Positions 26,864-36,053 of a DNA stretch of 64,000 nucleotides are shown in pieces; the stretch's first letter is position 1; every line of letters begins with the position of its first letter. The position numbers and the translations under genes are program-made. The notes under the pieces were generated by a model. That model did no database searches. It was not told the DNA's origin and saw nothing but the letters and a program-made list of their open reading frames with translations. The stretch covers positions 94,030-158,029 of the forward strand of contig NZ_LRUC01000013.1 of assembly GCF_001550095.1 (NCBI RefSeq), read 5' to 3'. Source of the DNA: Celeribacter ethanolicus (GTDB lineage Bacteria; Pseudomonadota; Alphaproteobacteria; Rhodobacterales; Rhodobacteraceae).

Positions 26864-27613
26864 TCAGAACAGCCGCACCGTGAAGATCACTGTCATCACC
26901 AGCCCGACCAGCACGATGAACTGTTTGAGCCGGGCGGTGTTGCGGATGCGGCGGGCGAAATGCGCGCCTAAAAATCCGCCCGCGACCATCGCTCCGGCCA
27001 GAAGCGCGGCATAGTCCCAGGCGATGACGCCTGCGAGCGCATAGGTCACGGCGGAGACCAGCGACAAGAGCACCGACAGCGCGTTTTTCAGCCCGTTCAT
27101 GGCATGCAGGTCGGTGTAGCCGATGAGGCCCAGCACGGCCAGAAGCATGATCCCCAGCCCGCCATTGAAATAGCCGCCATAGATCGACACCAGCAACAGC
27201 GCGATGGCCGCGCCCGTAGGCGCCAGCATGTCGCGGGCCAAAAGGCGCCGGATCAGTTGCGGCCCCCCGGCAAAAAGCAGGGTGGCCAGCGCCATGAGGC
27301 CGGGCACGGCGATGAGAAACGTGTCATTGGGCGTGATCAACAACAGACCCGCGCCAAGAAGGCCGCCGAGGGCCGAGACGGCGATCATGCGCAGGGCGGG
27401 CATATTGGCGGTGGTGTGCAGGTCGCGGCGATAGGCCCAGACGCTGCTGACATAGCCGGGCAGGGCGCAGAGCGTGGCGGTGGCATTGGCGGACACGGCA
27501 GGCACGCCCGCGAAGATCAGCGCGGGCAGGGTCAGAAAGGTACCGCCCCCCGCAACGGCATTGAGCATGCCCCCCAAGAGCCCGGCGACGAGCACCAGCA
27601 GAATGTCGATCAT
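26864..27613 (-). CDS. TauE/SafE (TSUP) family permease
   Basis: This 249-residue membrane protein has about eight helices and the two TSUP repeats, with GLLGGMLNAVAGGGTFLTLPAL at the start and GGYFNGGLGIMLLAVLGL in the second half. Family members export sulfite, sulfoacetate or other organosulfur anions. The substrate is not given by the neighbourhood. It is convergent with the UDG-like gene and precedes no other sulfur gene. Confidence 0.88.
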   Translation of the reverse strand: MIDILLVLVAGLLGGMLNAVAGGGTFLTLPALIFAGVPAVSANATATLCALPGYVSSVWAYRRDLHTTANMPALRMIAVSALGGLLGAGLLLITPNDTFLIAVPGLMALATLLFAGGPQLIRRLLARDMLAPTGAAIALLLVSIYGGYFNGGLGIMLLAVLGLIGYTDLHAMNGLKNALSVLLSLVSAVTYALAGVIAWDYAALLAGAMVAGGFLGAHFARRIRNTARLKQFIVLVGLVMTVIFTVRLF

Positions 27614-27654
27614 GTTTCCTCCCGATCCGGCGTGTGCCCGCCGATTTTATGCTC

Positions 27655-28155
27655 TTATGTCCTGAGCGCCGAGCGCAGCATTTCGAGTGCATGCTCCACC
27701 GTCGCGCCACGCACGCCCGCCCGGCCCAAGGGACCGAATTCCACGGTTTCCACCACGGTGACCGCGCCCTTGCGGGCAAGGCCGAAACAGACCCGGCCTT
27801 CGGGCTTGTGCTCAGAACCGCCCGGGCCTGCGATGCCGGTGACGGCGACAGCGATCCCGGCCATGGATTTCGCAAGCGCGCCTTCCGCCATCTCCTGAGC
27901 CACCTGTTCGGAGACCGCACCATGTTCAGCGAGCGTCACAGGCGAAACACCGATCATCTCGCGCTTGGCGGTGTTGGAATAGGTGACATAGCCGCGATCC
28001 ACCACGTCGGAGGAGCCGGGGATCTCGGTCAGCGTGCCGACGATCAGCCCGCCGGTGCAGCTTTCGGCGGTGGCGATCATCAGGCCTGCGGTGCGGGCCA
28101 GCGCAAGCACCTCTTCGGCCAGCGCGAGGGGCAGGGTAGTGGCATGCGCGCTCAT
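27655..28155 (-). CDS. CinA family nicotinamide-nucleotide amidohydrolase
   Basis: This 166-residue protein is a stand-alone CinA C-terminal domain of the PncC type. It has [10 protein letters not shown] (the catalytic serine/threonine region) near residue 28 and [10 protein letters not shown] near residue 108. It deamidates NMN to nicotinate mononucleotide in the pyridine nucleotide cycle. Its start overlaps the pgpA stop (ATGA), so they are coupled. Confidence 0.92.
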   Translation of the reverse strand: MSAHATTLPLALAEEVLALARTAGLMIATAESCTGGLIVGTLTEIPGSSDVVDRGYVTYSNTAKREMIGVSPVTLAEHGAVSEQVAQEMAEGALAKSMAGIAVAVTGIAGPGGSEHKPEGRVCFGLARKGAVTVVETVEFGPLGRAGVRGATVEHALEMLRSALRT

Positions 28156-28649
28156 TGGATCAGACCGTGATAGACGCCTGCAAAGACCAGAACGACGACG
28201 GCGGCGAAGACGCCCGCGATGACGTCGTCGAGCATCACACCAAGCGCATCGCCGCGCCGGTCGGCCCAGCCGATGGGGCCCGGTTTCCAGATGTCGAACA
28301 GGCGGAAGGCGAGAAAGGCGGTGGGCCATGCGGGCCAGAGCGTGGTGGAGGGCATACCGGCCATGGCGGAGCCGATGGAGACCGGGATGAGCGCGATCCA
28401 CATGCCGACCAGCTCGTCGATGACGATCTCGGAGGGGTCTTCGTTGTCGCTGTTTGCGGTCATTTTCTGGGTGGCCCAGAGGCCTGCGACAAAGGCCACC
28501 GCTGTGCCGATCAGCACGCCGGGGACGCCGAGGCTTTCATGCAGCGCCCAGAACAGCGGCACGGCGGCGGCGGAGCCCCAGGTGCCGGAGGCGGGTTTCA
28601 TGTAGCCGATCTTGGCGAGGGTCGCGATCAGTTCCGCATAGGGGTTCAT
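28152..28649 (-). CDS. pgpA: Phosphatidylglycerophosphatase A
   Basis: This 165-residue inner-membrane enzyme dephosphorylates phosphatidylglycerol phosphate. The family core is present: [14 protein letters not shown] at the N-terminus, [13 protein letters not shown] near residue 75, [19 protein letters not shown] near 113, and [10 protein letters not shown] near 138. It lies between ispDF and cinA on the minus strand, an arrangement common in Rhodobacterales. Confidence 0.95.
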   Translation of the reverse strand: MNPYAELIATLAKIGYMKPASGTWGSAAAVPLFWALHESLGVPGVLIGTAVAFVAGLWATQKMTANSDNEDPSEIVIDELVGMWIALIPVSIGSAMAGMPSTTLWPAWPTAFLAFRLFDIWKPGPIGWADRRGDALGVMLDDVIAGVFAAVVVLVFAGVYHGLIQ

Positions 28650-28700
28650 CCGGGGTCTCCTTCAGGTCTTTGACCGGGGCCTTTGCCGCGGTTTTGTCGC

Positions 28701-29894
28701 TCAGCTCTTGATCAGGGCGGCGGTCGCGAGCGACGCGATGCCCTCTTCGCGCCCGGTGAAGCCGAGCCGCTCGGAGGTGGTCGCCTTGACCGAGACTTTC
28801 TCCACATCGACGCCCATGATATCCGCCAGAGCGGCGCGCATCGAGGCGGCATGGGGTCCCACCTTGGGGCGTTCGCACACCAGCGTGACGTCGCAATTCA
28901 TCATCTCATAACCCATCTCGCGCGCAAGCCCGATGGCATGGCGCAGGAAGATATGGCTTTCGGCGCCTTTCCATTGCGGGTCCGAGGGCGGAAAATGCTG
29001 ACCGATGTCGCCGCGCGCCAGTGCGCCGTAAATCGCATCGGTGAGCGCATGCATGCCGACATCGGCGTCGGAATGGCCCTGAAGGCTGCGCCCGTGCGGG
29101 AGTTTCACGCCGCAGAGCCAGACATGGTCGCCCTCGCCGAAACGGTGCACGTCATAGCCATTGCCCAAGCGTATATCGGGGCGGATTTCCATCGCTGCCT
29201 TCTCCTGTTGTCTTTGACGCAGAACTGCGTCGGCCCGGGCGAAATCGCCGGGGTGGGTGATCTTGAAATTCTCTTCCGAGCCTTCGGTGATCGCCACGGC
29301 GATGCCATGGGCGCGTGCCACTTCGACATCGTCGGCGGCCTCGCCCTGAAAGGCGCGGTGGGCGGTCAGAATGGCGTCGAAGACAAAACCCTGTGGCGTC
29401 TGGGCGCGATACAGCCCGCTGCGATCGCGGGTGCCCTCGACGAAAATGCCTGTTTCATCGGCATTTTGCGAGGACGCGCCGTGCCAGAGCGCATCCGAGA
29501 CCATGAGCGCAGGTGCTGCGCCCTCGTGGGTTTCGAGTGCGGTGAGCACGCCTTCGATCACCTCGGTAGGGATCAGGGCGCGGGCCGCGTCATGGATCAG
29601 AACCCGGTCGAAATCCTGACCGGAAAGTGCCTCAAGCCCCGCCTTCACGGAAGCCGATCGGGTCGCGCCACCGGAAACAAGCGTCACGTTTTCAAGGCTT
29701 TGCGCCAGATCGAAATCGTCCGCGTGATGCACGACGACGATGCGCGCGACATGCGGGCGAAAGGCGGCGATGGCATGGTCGATGACGCGCAGGGCTGTGG
29801 GGGCGGCCCCCAGCCTTTGCCATTGCTTCGGCATCTCCCCGCCCGCGCGGGTGCCGCGTCCGGCGGCGACGATCAGAGCTGCGATTTTTGTCAT
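28701..29894 (-). CDS. ispDF: Bifunctional IspD/IspF (MEP pathway)
   Basis: This 397-residue fusion catalyses two steps of isoprenoid synthesis. The IspD cytidylyltransferase domain has [21 protein letters not shown] at the N-terminus, LIHDAARAL and YRAQTPQGF. The IspF domain from about residue 240 has [29 protein letters not shown] and the C-terminal [17 protein letters not shown]. Fusion is usual in alphaproteobacteria. The ATG at 29894 is chosen over ones 12 and 36 bases earlier, as it directly precedes the domain; none has a strong ribosome binding site. Confidence 0.95.
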   Translation of the reverse strand: MTKIAALIVAAGRGTRAGGEMPKQWQRLGAAPTALRVIDHAIAAFRPHVARIVVVHHADDFDLAQSLENVTLVSGGATRSASVKAGLEALSGQDFDRVLIHDAARALIPTEVIEGVLTALETHEGAAPALMVSDALWHGASSQNADETGIFVEGTRDRSGLYRAQTPQGFVFDAILTAHRAFQGEAADDVEVARAHGIAVAITEGSEENFKITHPGDFARADAVLRQRQQEKAAMEIRPDIRLGNGYDVHRFGEGDHVWLCGVKLPHGRSLQGHSDADVGMHALTDAIYGALARGDIGQHFPPSDPQWKGAESHIFLRHAIGLAREMGYEMMNCDVTLVCERPKVGPHAASMRAALADIMGVDVEKVSVKATTSERLGFTGREEGIASLATAALIKS

Positions 29895-30062
29895 GGGTTT
29901 TGGCATAATCGGTGGCGCGCAGGCTTGCAATGCGCTGTTTTTGACCTGAGGGATGGTTAAATTTTATGCATAACGTGTTTTTCGCCACATTTTTCGCCGC
30001 GATCCTTTGCGACTCGCGGCTGTGACCGCTACCTCTGTCCGAAATGCTCAAGGATTAATCGC
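29895..30062. promoter_or_regulatory. Divergent promoter region ispDF / dusB-ntr
   Basis: This 168-base gap separates the minus-strand ispDF from the plus-strand dusB-ntrB-ntrC genes and must carry both promoters. An AT-rich block around 29955-29975 is the most promoter-like part. No operator could be assigned. Confidence 0.4.
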
Positions 30063-31043
30063 TTGCCCGTTGAATTGGCGCAACTCGCACTGGACCCGCC
30101 CGTGTTCCTGGCCCCCATGGCTGGCATCACGGACCTGCCGTTTCGCGATCTGGTCGCGTCTTTCGGTGCGGGGTTGGTGGTGTCGGAGATGGTCGCCTCG
30201 CATGACATGCTGAACGCACGTCCGGGCGCGCGCGAGAAGGCGGAGCTTGGTTTCGGGGTCGAGAACACCGCCGTGCAGCTTGCGGGGCGCGAGGCGGAGC
30301 CGATGGCGCTCGCGGCAAAAATGGCCGAAGACAATGGCGCGCAGATCATCGACATCAACATGGGCTGTCCGGCGAAAAAGGTGGTGTCGGGTTATTCCGG
30401 CTCGGCGCTGATGCGCGATCTCGATCATGCGTTGAGCCTGATCGAAGCGGTGGTGGGGGCGGTTGCCGTACCCGTGACGCTCAAAACCAGGCTTGGCTGG
30501 GACGATGCGCTTTTGAATGCGCCGGAACTGGCGAAACGCGCCGAAGAGGCGGGCATTCAGATGATCACGATCCATGGCCGGACGCGGTGCCAGTTCTACA
30601 AGGGGCGCGCCGATTGGGCGGCGATCCGGGCGGTGAAGGACGTGGTGGCGATCCCGGTGATCGCCAATGGTGACATCACCAGCCCCGAGGCTGCGCGGAT
30701 GGCGCTGGCGCAATCGGGGGCCGACGGGGTGATGATCGGGCGGGGCGCGCAGGGGCGTCCGTGGATTTTGGCGCAGGTCGCTGCGAACCTGACCGGTGCA
30801 CCAATGCCCGCGCGCCCCGAGGGCAAGGATTTCGCCGACATGGTCGCGGGTCATTACGAGGCAGGGCTCACGTTTTATGGCGAAGCCTTGGGCGGTCGGG
30901 TGATGCGCAAACATCTGGGCTGGTACATGGATACGGCGGGCACGGCGGATGCGCTGCGCAAGCGCGTTTTGACGCAAAAATCGCCGCGCGACGTGTTCGC
31001 GCTGCTGCCCGAAGCGCTGAGCGGGGAGGTCTGCGCCGCATGA
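30063..31043 (+). CDS. dusB: tRNA-dihydrouridine synthase (NifR3/DusB)
   Basis: This 326-residue FMN enzyme reduces uridines in the tRNA D-loop. It starts PPVFLAPMAGITDLPFRDL, has the catalytic cysteine in INMGCPAKKV near residue 103, and has the FMN-binding NGDITS and GVMIGRGAQGRPW. The gene was first named nifR3 in Rhodobacter capsulatus because it precedes ntrB-ntrC. Translation starts at TTG 30063 with AAGGA about nine bases upstream. The ntrB start overlaps its stop (ATGA). Confidence 0.95.
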   Translation: MPVELAQLALDPPVFLAPMAGITDLPFRDLVASFGAGLVVSEMVASHDMLNARPGAREKAELGFGVENTAVQLAGREAEPMALAAKMAEDNGAQIIDINMGCPAKKVVSGYSGSALMRDLDHALSLIEAVVGAVAVPVTLKTRLGWDDALLNAPELAKRAEEAGIQMITIHGRTRCQFYKGRADWAAIRAVKDVVAIPVIANGDITSPEAARMALAQSGADGVMIGRGAQGRPWILAQVAANLTGAPMPARPEGKDFADMVAGHYEAGLTFYGEALGGRVMRKHLGWYMDTAGTADALRKRVLTQKSPRDVFALLPEALSGEVCAA

Positions 31044-32125
31044 CACATCGTTTCGACATGCTCTGGCCCTCGCTGCCGGTGCCCGCGATCATGATCGACG
31101 CGGATGACCAGATCGTCGAGGTCAATTCTGCCGCCGAGCTGTTTCTCAACGCCTCCGCCAAGGCGCTGACCGGCGTGCCGGTGTTCGACAAGCTCGCCAT
31201 CGACGCGCCTCTGGAAGAGGCCTTCGGACGTGTGCGGCGTGACGATTCCCCCTTGTTTATCAACAATGTCGATGTCTCGGGCGGCAATGCGGCGCCGGTG
31301 CAGTGCAACATCCAGATCGCGCCCTTGCAGGGCATGGACAACTGGCTTGTCCTGCTGATGGAACCGCGCCAGATCGCCGACCGGCTGGGCCGGGCACATC
31401 AGGTCAAGACCTCGGCGCGCTCGGCCATTGGCATGGCGGAAATGCTGGCGCATGAGATCAAGAACCCGCTGGCGGGCATCACGGGCGCGGCGCAGCTTTT
31501 GTCGATGAGCCTCACGCCGGAGGATCTGGAGCTGACCGATCTGATCGTGGCTGAGAGCCGCCGGATCGTGGCGCTTCTGGAGCAGGTGGAGCAATTCGGC
31601 AACCTGCGCCCGCCCGCGAAACGCCCGATCAACATTCACGACCTCTTGGACCGGGCACGCAAATCCGCCGAGTTGTCTTACGGCGCGAACATGAAATTCA
31701 TTGAGGAGTTCGACCCCTCTCTGCCACCCACCTTCGTCGATGGTGATCAGATCCTTCAGGTGTTTCTGAACCTGATTAAAAACGCCTCTGAGGCGGCGGG
31801 CAAGGGGGGCGGTACGATCCGGCTTCGGACCTTCTACGACCTGTCGCTACGCCTGCGGCGCAAGGACGGCACGGGGGCGGCGCTGCCGCTTCAGGTCGAG
31901 ATCATCGACGACGGCCCTGGACTTCCGCCGGAGATTGCCGCCGATGTGTTCGAACCCTTCGTCTCGGGGCGCGAGAACGGCACGGGGCTGGGCCTTGCAC
32001 TGGTGTCGAAGATTATTTCCGATCACGAGGGTTGGATTTCCGTGGATTCCGTGCCCGGCAGAACCGTGTTCCGCATCTCGCTTCCGGTCGCGCCGCGCGA
32101 ACCGAGAAAGAGTGAGCCGAAATAA
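31040..32125 (+). CDS. ntrB: Nitrogen regulation sensor histidine kinase NtrB
   Basis: This 361-residue cytosolic kinase/phosphatase controls NtrC in response to PII. An N-terminal PAS domain (residues 10-110) is followed by the HisKA box MLAHEIKNPLAGITGAAQ (phospho-His near residue 139). The ATPase domain has N-box LIKNASEAA, G1 DDGPG and G2 GTGLGLALV. There are no membrane segments, as expected for NtrB. The start overlaps dusB by 4 bases. Confidence 0.95.
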   Translation: MTHRFDMLWPSLPVPAIMIDADDQIVEVNSAAELFLNASAKALTGVPVFDKLAIDAPLEEAFGRVRRDDSPLFINNVDVSGGNAAPVQCNIQIAPLQGMDNWLVLLMEPRQIADRLGRAHQVKTSARSAIGMAEMLAHEIKNPLAGITGAAQLLSMSLTPEDLELTDLIVAESRRIVALLEQVEQFGNLRPPAKRPINIHDLLDRARKSAELSYGANMKFIEEFDPSLPPTFVDGDQILQVFLNLIKNASEAAGKGGGTIRLRTFYDLSLRLRRKDGTGAALPLQVEIIDDGPGLPPEIAADVFEPFVSGRENGTGLGLALVSKIISDHEGWISVDSVPGRTVFRISLPVAPREPRKSEPK

Positions 32126-32232
32126 AGAGTGACATGCGCGTGACAGGTCATAAAGTTGAGAAAAACCCCGCAGAGAAGGGGGCTGCGCGCGGGCCGATGG
32201 GCTCGATGCGAGACTGACAAGGAGAGAATACT

Positions 32233-33615
32233 ATGGATGGCACGATCCTCGTCGCCGATGACGACCGCACGATCCGCACGGTCCTGACCCAGGCGCTGAC
32301 CCGCGCGGGCTGCAAGGTGCATGCGACCTCGTCTCTGGTCACGCTGATGCGCTGGGTGGAAGAGGGCAAAGGCGATCTGGTGATCTCCGATGTGATGATG
32401 CCCGATGGCAACGGGCTTGAGAGCCTGCCGCGCATCGCCGAACTGCGCCCCGGCCTGCCGGTGATCGTGATCTCGGCGCAGAACACCATCATGACGGCCA
32501 TTCAGGCCGCCGAGGCCGAGGCCTTCGACTATCTGCCGAAGCCCTTCGACCTTCCCGACCTGATGAAGCGCGCGGCCAAGGCGCTCGAGGTCAAGCGTCG
32601 CGCCAATCCGGCGCCGTCGACCGCCAAGGCGCCGTCGGAACTGGGCGCGCCGCAGGAAGACCTGCCGCTGGTGGGGCGCACGCCCGCGATGCAGACGCTG
32701 TACCGGCTTGTCGCGCGCGTGATGAACACCGATCTGCCGGTGCTGATCACCGGCGAGAGCGGTACCGGCAAAAGCCTGATTGCACGCGCGATCCACGATT
32801 TCTCCGACCGTCGTAGCCTGCCGTTCGTGGTGGTCTCCGCCTCCGATTTGGCAACGATGGAAGGTCCCGCGGCGGTGATTTCCAAGGCCCGGAACGGCTC
32901 GATCCTGTTCGATGAGGTGGGCGATCTCGATGAGGAAGCGCAGGCCCGCATCGTGCGCATGCTCGACAGCTTTACCGACAACGCGCCACGCATCATGGCG
33001 ACCTCGCAGGCCAATCTTTCGGCCAAGATGGAAAGCGGTGCCTTCCGTCAGGACCTGTTCTACCGCTTGGGCGGCGTGACGATTTCCGTGCCCTCGCTGC
33101 GCGAGCGGGTGGACGACATTCCGCTGCTGGCGGAGTTCTTCCTCTCGAAGGCCGAGCGCGACGGGCTGTCGGCGCGCCGCTTCACCGGCGAGGCGATGGA
33201 TCTGGTGCGGGCCTATAGCTGGCCGGGCAACGTGCGCCAGTTGGAGAACACCATTCGTCGTCTGATCGTAACCTCGCCGGAGGAGGAAATCACCCGGATG
33301 GAGGTCGAGACCGTGCTGGGCAACCAGCCCGCGATGGAACCGCTGCAGGGCGGGGGCGAGGGCGAGAAGCTGTCGTCGTCGGTGGCCAAGCATCTGCGCC
33401 GCTATTTCGACCTGCACGGGGGCGTGCTGCCGCCGCCGGGTCTTTATCAGCGCATTCTGAAAGAGGTCGAGGGGCCGCTGATCGAGATCGCGCTCGATGC
33501 GGTCGGGGGAAATCAGGCCAAATGTGCCGATTTGCTTGGCATCAACCGCAATACCTTGCGGAAAAAGATCAATGACCTCGATATTCAGGTGACACGCCGT
33601 CGCAAGCTGATGTAA
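32233..33615 (+). CDS. ntrC: Nitrogen regulator NtrC, lacking the GAFTGA loop
   Basis: This 460-residue response regulator has a receiver domain (phospho-acceptor Asp53), an AAA+ domain and a C-terminal Fis-type helix-turn-helix ([22 protein letters not shown]). Walker A GESGTGKS is at 174-181 and Walker B ILFDEV at 224-229. The stretch between them is about 15-20 residues shorter than in enteric NtrC and contains no GAFTGA, the loop that contacts sigma-54. R. capsulatus NtrC has the same loss and activates the housekeeping polymerase, so this protein probably does so too. It lies 107 bases after ntrB. Confidence 0.95.
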   Translation: MDGTILVADDDRTIRTVLTQALTRAGCKVHATSSLVTLMRWVEEGKGDLVISDVMMPDGNGLESLPRIAELRPGLPVIVISAQNTIMTAIQAAEAEAFDYLPKPFDLPDLMKRAAKALEVKRRANPAPSTAKAPSELGAPQEDLPLVGRTPAMQTLYRLVARVMNTDLPVLITGESGTGKSLIARAIHDFSDRRSLPFVVVSASDLATMEGPAAVISKARNGSILFDEVGDLDEEAQARIVRMLDSFTDNAPRIMATSQANLSAKMESGAFRQDLFYRLGGVTISVPSLRERVDDIPLLAEFFLSKAERDGLSARRFTGEAMDLVRAYSWPGNVRQLENTIRRLIVTSPEEEITRMEVETVLGNQPAMEPLQGGGEGEKLSSSVAKHLRRYFDLHGGVLPPPGLYQRILKEVEGPLIEIALDAVGGNQAKCADLLGINRNTLRKKINDLDIQVTRRRKLM

Positions 33616-33755
33616 AAAGGCCACATCCGTGCCGAATAGGGCGCAGTGACCGGAATGACACTCCGCTGCGCTGTCTCTGCCACGGTGTCTTGCGTCAAAC
33701 CCCATGAATAATGGGGCGCGCGGGGCTGGTTTTGAGCAGTACGAGGGTACGGTCC

Positions 33756-36032
33756 ATGGCGCAAAAGCCCGTGGCACAAAGAATCGGTCGGCAAAGCTGG
33801 CACAGGCTGATGCGGCTTCGGCGGCAACGGCGGTTGCAGAATGCGGCGACCCTTGCCGTGTTCGTTCTCGGGCCGCTGCTGGCGGTGCTGACCTTCCTCG
33901 TTTTGGGGCCGCTCGACCATGGCCCGGCCTCTTCCGTGCTGCGCGGCGTGCTTTTGGCCGATGTGGTCTATATCATTGTCGTCGCGGGGCTCGTGGCGCA
34001 GCGCATCGCCAGTGTAATCGCCGCGCGCCGGGCGCATTCCGAGGGCTCGCGGCTGCACCTGCGCCTGTCGGGGGCCTTCGTGCTTCTGGCGCTCATCCCG
34101 ACCGTCATGGTGGCTGTCTTCGCCGTGGTGACGGTGAATTTCGGCCTCGAGGGCTGGTTTTCCGACCGGGTGCGCAACGTGGTGGGCTCGTCTCTGGAAG
34201 CGGCGAAGGCCTATGAGACCGAACATCGTGACGGTCTGGCCGACGACACCCGCGCCTTGGCGAATTTCATCATTGATCGACGCCGCCAGGTCACGATTCT
34301 GTCCGACGGCGACTTGCGGCAGGTGCTCAACCAGGGGCAGGGGCTCATCCAGCGCGGTCTGCGCGAGGGCTATGTCATCGACCGGGCGGGCGAGATCAAG
34401 GCGCGGGGCGAGCGTTCCTATCTGTTCAATTACGAGAAACCGACGGAGGCGCAGAGGGCGCGGGCGGAGACCGGCGAACTGGTCCTGATCGACGATTGGG
34501 ACCGCAACGAGAGCCGGGCGCTTCAGCGTCTGGCGGGCTTCTCCGACCGCTATCTCTACGTGACCCGCGATGTGGACGGCAAGATCCTCAACCTGCTCGA
34601 TGAGACCCAGGACAGCATCGCGCTGTACAACCAGTTGGAAAGCGAGCGCGGGCGGCTGTTGTTCGAATTCGGTCTCTTGTACATCGGCTTTGCCATCATC
34701 CTCATTCTGGCCGCGACCTGGCTCGGTCTGTGGTTCGCCGAACGGCTGGCGCAGCCGATCGGGCGGCTGGCGGGCGCGGCGCAGAAGGTGGGCGAAGGCG
34801 ATCTTTCGGTGCGTGTGCCCGAGGAAGAGGGGCAGGACGAGATCGCCACACTGGGTCGTGTGTTCAACCAGATGACCGGTCAGGTGAAGGTGCAGCGCGA
34901 CGAATTGCTCGAACGCAACGCCCAGATCGAGCATCGCCGCCGGCTGTTCGATTCCGTGCTGTCCTCGGTGACGGCGGGGGTTGTGGGGCTGGACGCGGAG
35001 GGCCGTGTGACGCTTCTGAACCGCTCGGCGCAGGCGCTTTTGAATCTTGGCGAGCGCGACGTGACCGGCGAGGCGCTGGCCGTTGTCGTGCCGGAATTCG
35101 GTCCGCTCTTCGACCTGTTGCGCAGCCAGAAACGCGAGGTGGCACAGGAGGAGTTGCGGCTCATTCGGTCCGGCGCGCAGGAAAGCCTTTTGGTGCGGAT
35201 CGCCACCCGACGTGACGTCGAAGGTGCGCTCGAGGGCTATGTGGTGGCCTTTGACGACGTGACGGATCTTGTGAGTGCACAGCGGCTGGCGGCCTGGGGC
35301 GATGTGGCGCGACGGATTGCGCATGAGATCAAGAACCCGCTGACGCCCATTCAATTGTCCGCCGAACGCATCCTGCGCAAATTCGGACGCGGGCTTGATG
35401 AGGAGGCGCGCGCGGATCTTGAGCAATATACTCAGGTCATCGTGCGCCAGACCGGTGATCTGCGCCGGATCGTCGACGAATTCTCGAAATTCGCCCGGAT
35501 GCCAAGCCCGGAGCGGCGCGAGCACGATCTGGTCGAGCTGGTGAAGGGCGCGGTGCTGTTGCAGCAGAATGCCCAGCCGGATGTGAAGATCACGGCGCGG
35601 ATCGAACCGACCACGGCGTTGGCCGAAGTCGATGCGACGATGATCGGGCAGGCGCTCACAAATTTGATCAAGAACGCTGGGGAAGCAATTGAAAGTCTTG
35701 AGGAGTGCGGAATTCCTCAGGGTTATGAGCCACGCATTCTCGTGGCCATGCAATGCGACGATCAGGAGGCGGTGATCACGGTGACGGACAACGGCATCGG
35801 CCTGCCGGAGGATCGTTCGCGGCTGTTCGAACCCTATGTGACGACGCGGGAAAAAGGCACCGGGCTGGGCCTGCCGATCGTCAAGAAGATCATCGAGGAA
35901 CACGGCGGGACGCTGACGCTGACCGACGGGGCGCCTCTGGATGAGACGGGCCGGATCGGGGCCTGTGCGACCATTCGCATCGCTGTTGCAGGCGATGAGC
36001 GTGTTGAAGAAAAACAAGAACTTGCGGTGTAA
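33756..36032 (+). CDS. ntrY: Membrane sensor histidine kinase NtrY
   Basis: This 758-residue kinase has two helices near residues 28-80, a third near 100-120, and a sensor region of about 170 residues. A fourth helix (LLYIGFAIILILAATWLGLWF, about 310-330) precedes a HAMP domain. A PAS domain follows, then the HisKA box IAHEIKNPLTPIQLSAER, and the ATPase boxes LIKNAGEAI, DNGIGLP and GTGLGLPIV. It pairs with NtrX and is linked to nitrogen and redox/cell-envelope control in alphaproteobacteria. The start at 33756 has GAGGG upstream; an in-frame ATG at 33711 lacks one. Confidence 0.94.
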   Translation: MAQKPVAQRIGRQSWHRLMRLRRQRRLQNAATLAVFVLGPLLAVLTFLVLGPLDHGPASSVLRGVLLADVVYIIVVAGLVAQRIASVIAARRAHSEGSRLHLRLSGAFVLLALIPTVMVAVFAVVTVNFGLEGWFSDRVRNVVGSSLEAAKAYETEHRDGLADDTRALANFIIDRRRQVTILSDGDLRQVLNQGQGLIQRGLREGYVIDRAGEIKARGERSYLFNYEKPTEAQRARAETGELVLIDDWDRNESRALQRLAGFSDRYLYVTRDVDGKILNLLDETQDSIALYNQLESERGRLLFEFGLLYIGFAIILILAATWLGLWFAERLAQPIGRLAGAAQKVGEGDLSVRVPEEEGQDEIATLGRVFNQMTGQVKVQRDELLERNAQIEHRRRLFDSVLSSVTAGVVGLDAEGRVTLLNRSAQALLNLGERDVTGEALAVVVPEFGPLFDLLRSQKREVAQEELRLIRSGAQESLLVRIATRRDVEGALEGYVVAFDDVTDLVSAQRLAAWGDVARRIAHEIKNPLTPIQLSAERILRKFGRGLDEEARADLEQYTQVIVRQTGDLRRIVDEFSKFARMPSPERREHDLVELVKGAVLLQQNAQPDVKITARIEPTTALAEVDATMIGQALTNLIKNAGEAIESLEECGIPQGYEPRILVAMQCDDQEAVITVTDNGIGLPEDRSRLFEPYVTTREKGTGLGLPIVKKIIEEHGGTLTLTDGAPLDETGRIGACATIRIAVAGDERVEEKQELAV

Positions 36033-36053
36033 AGATGAAGTCTGGAGTGAATG

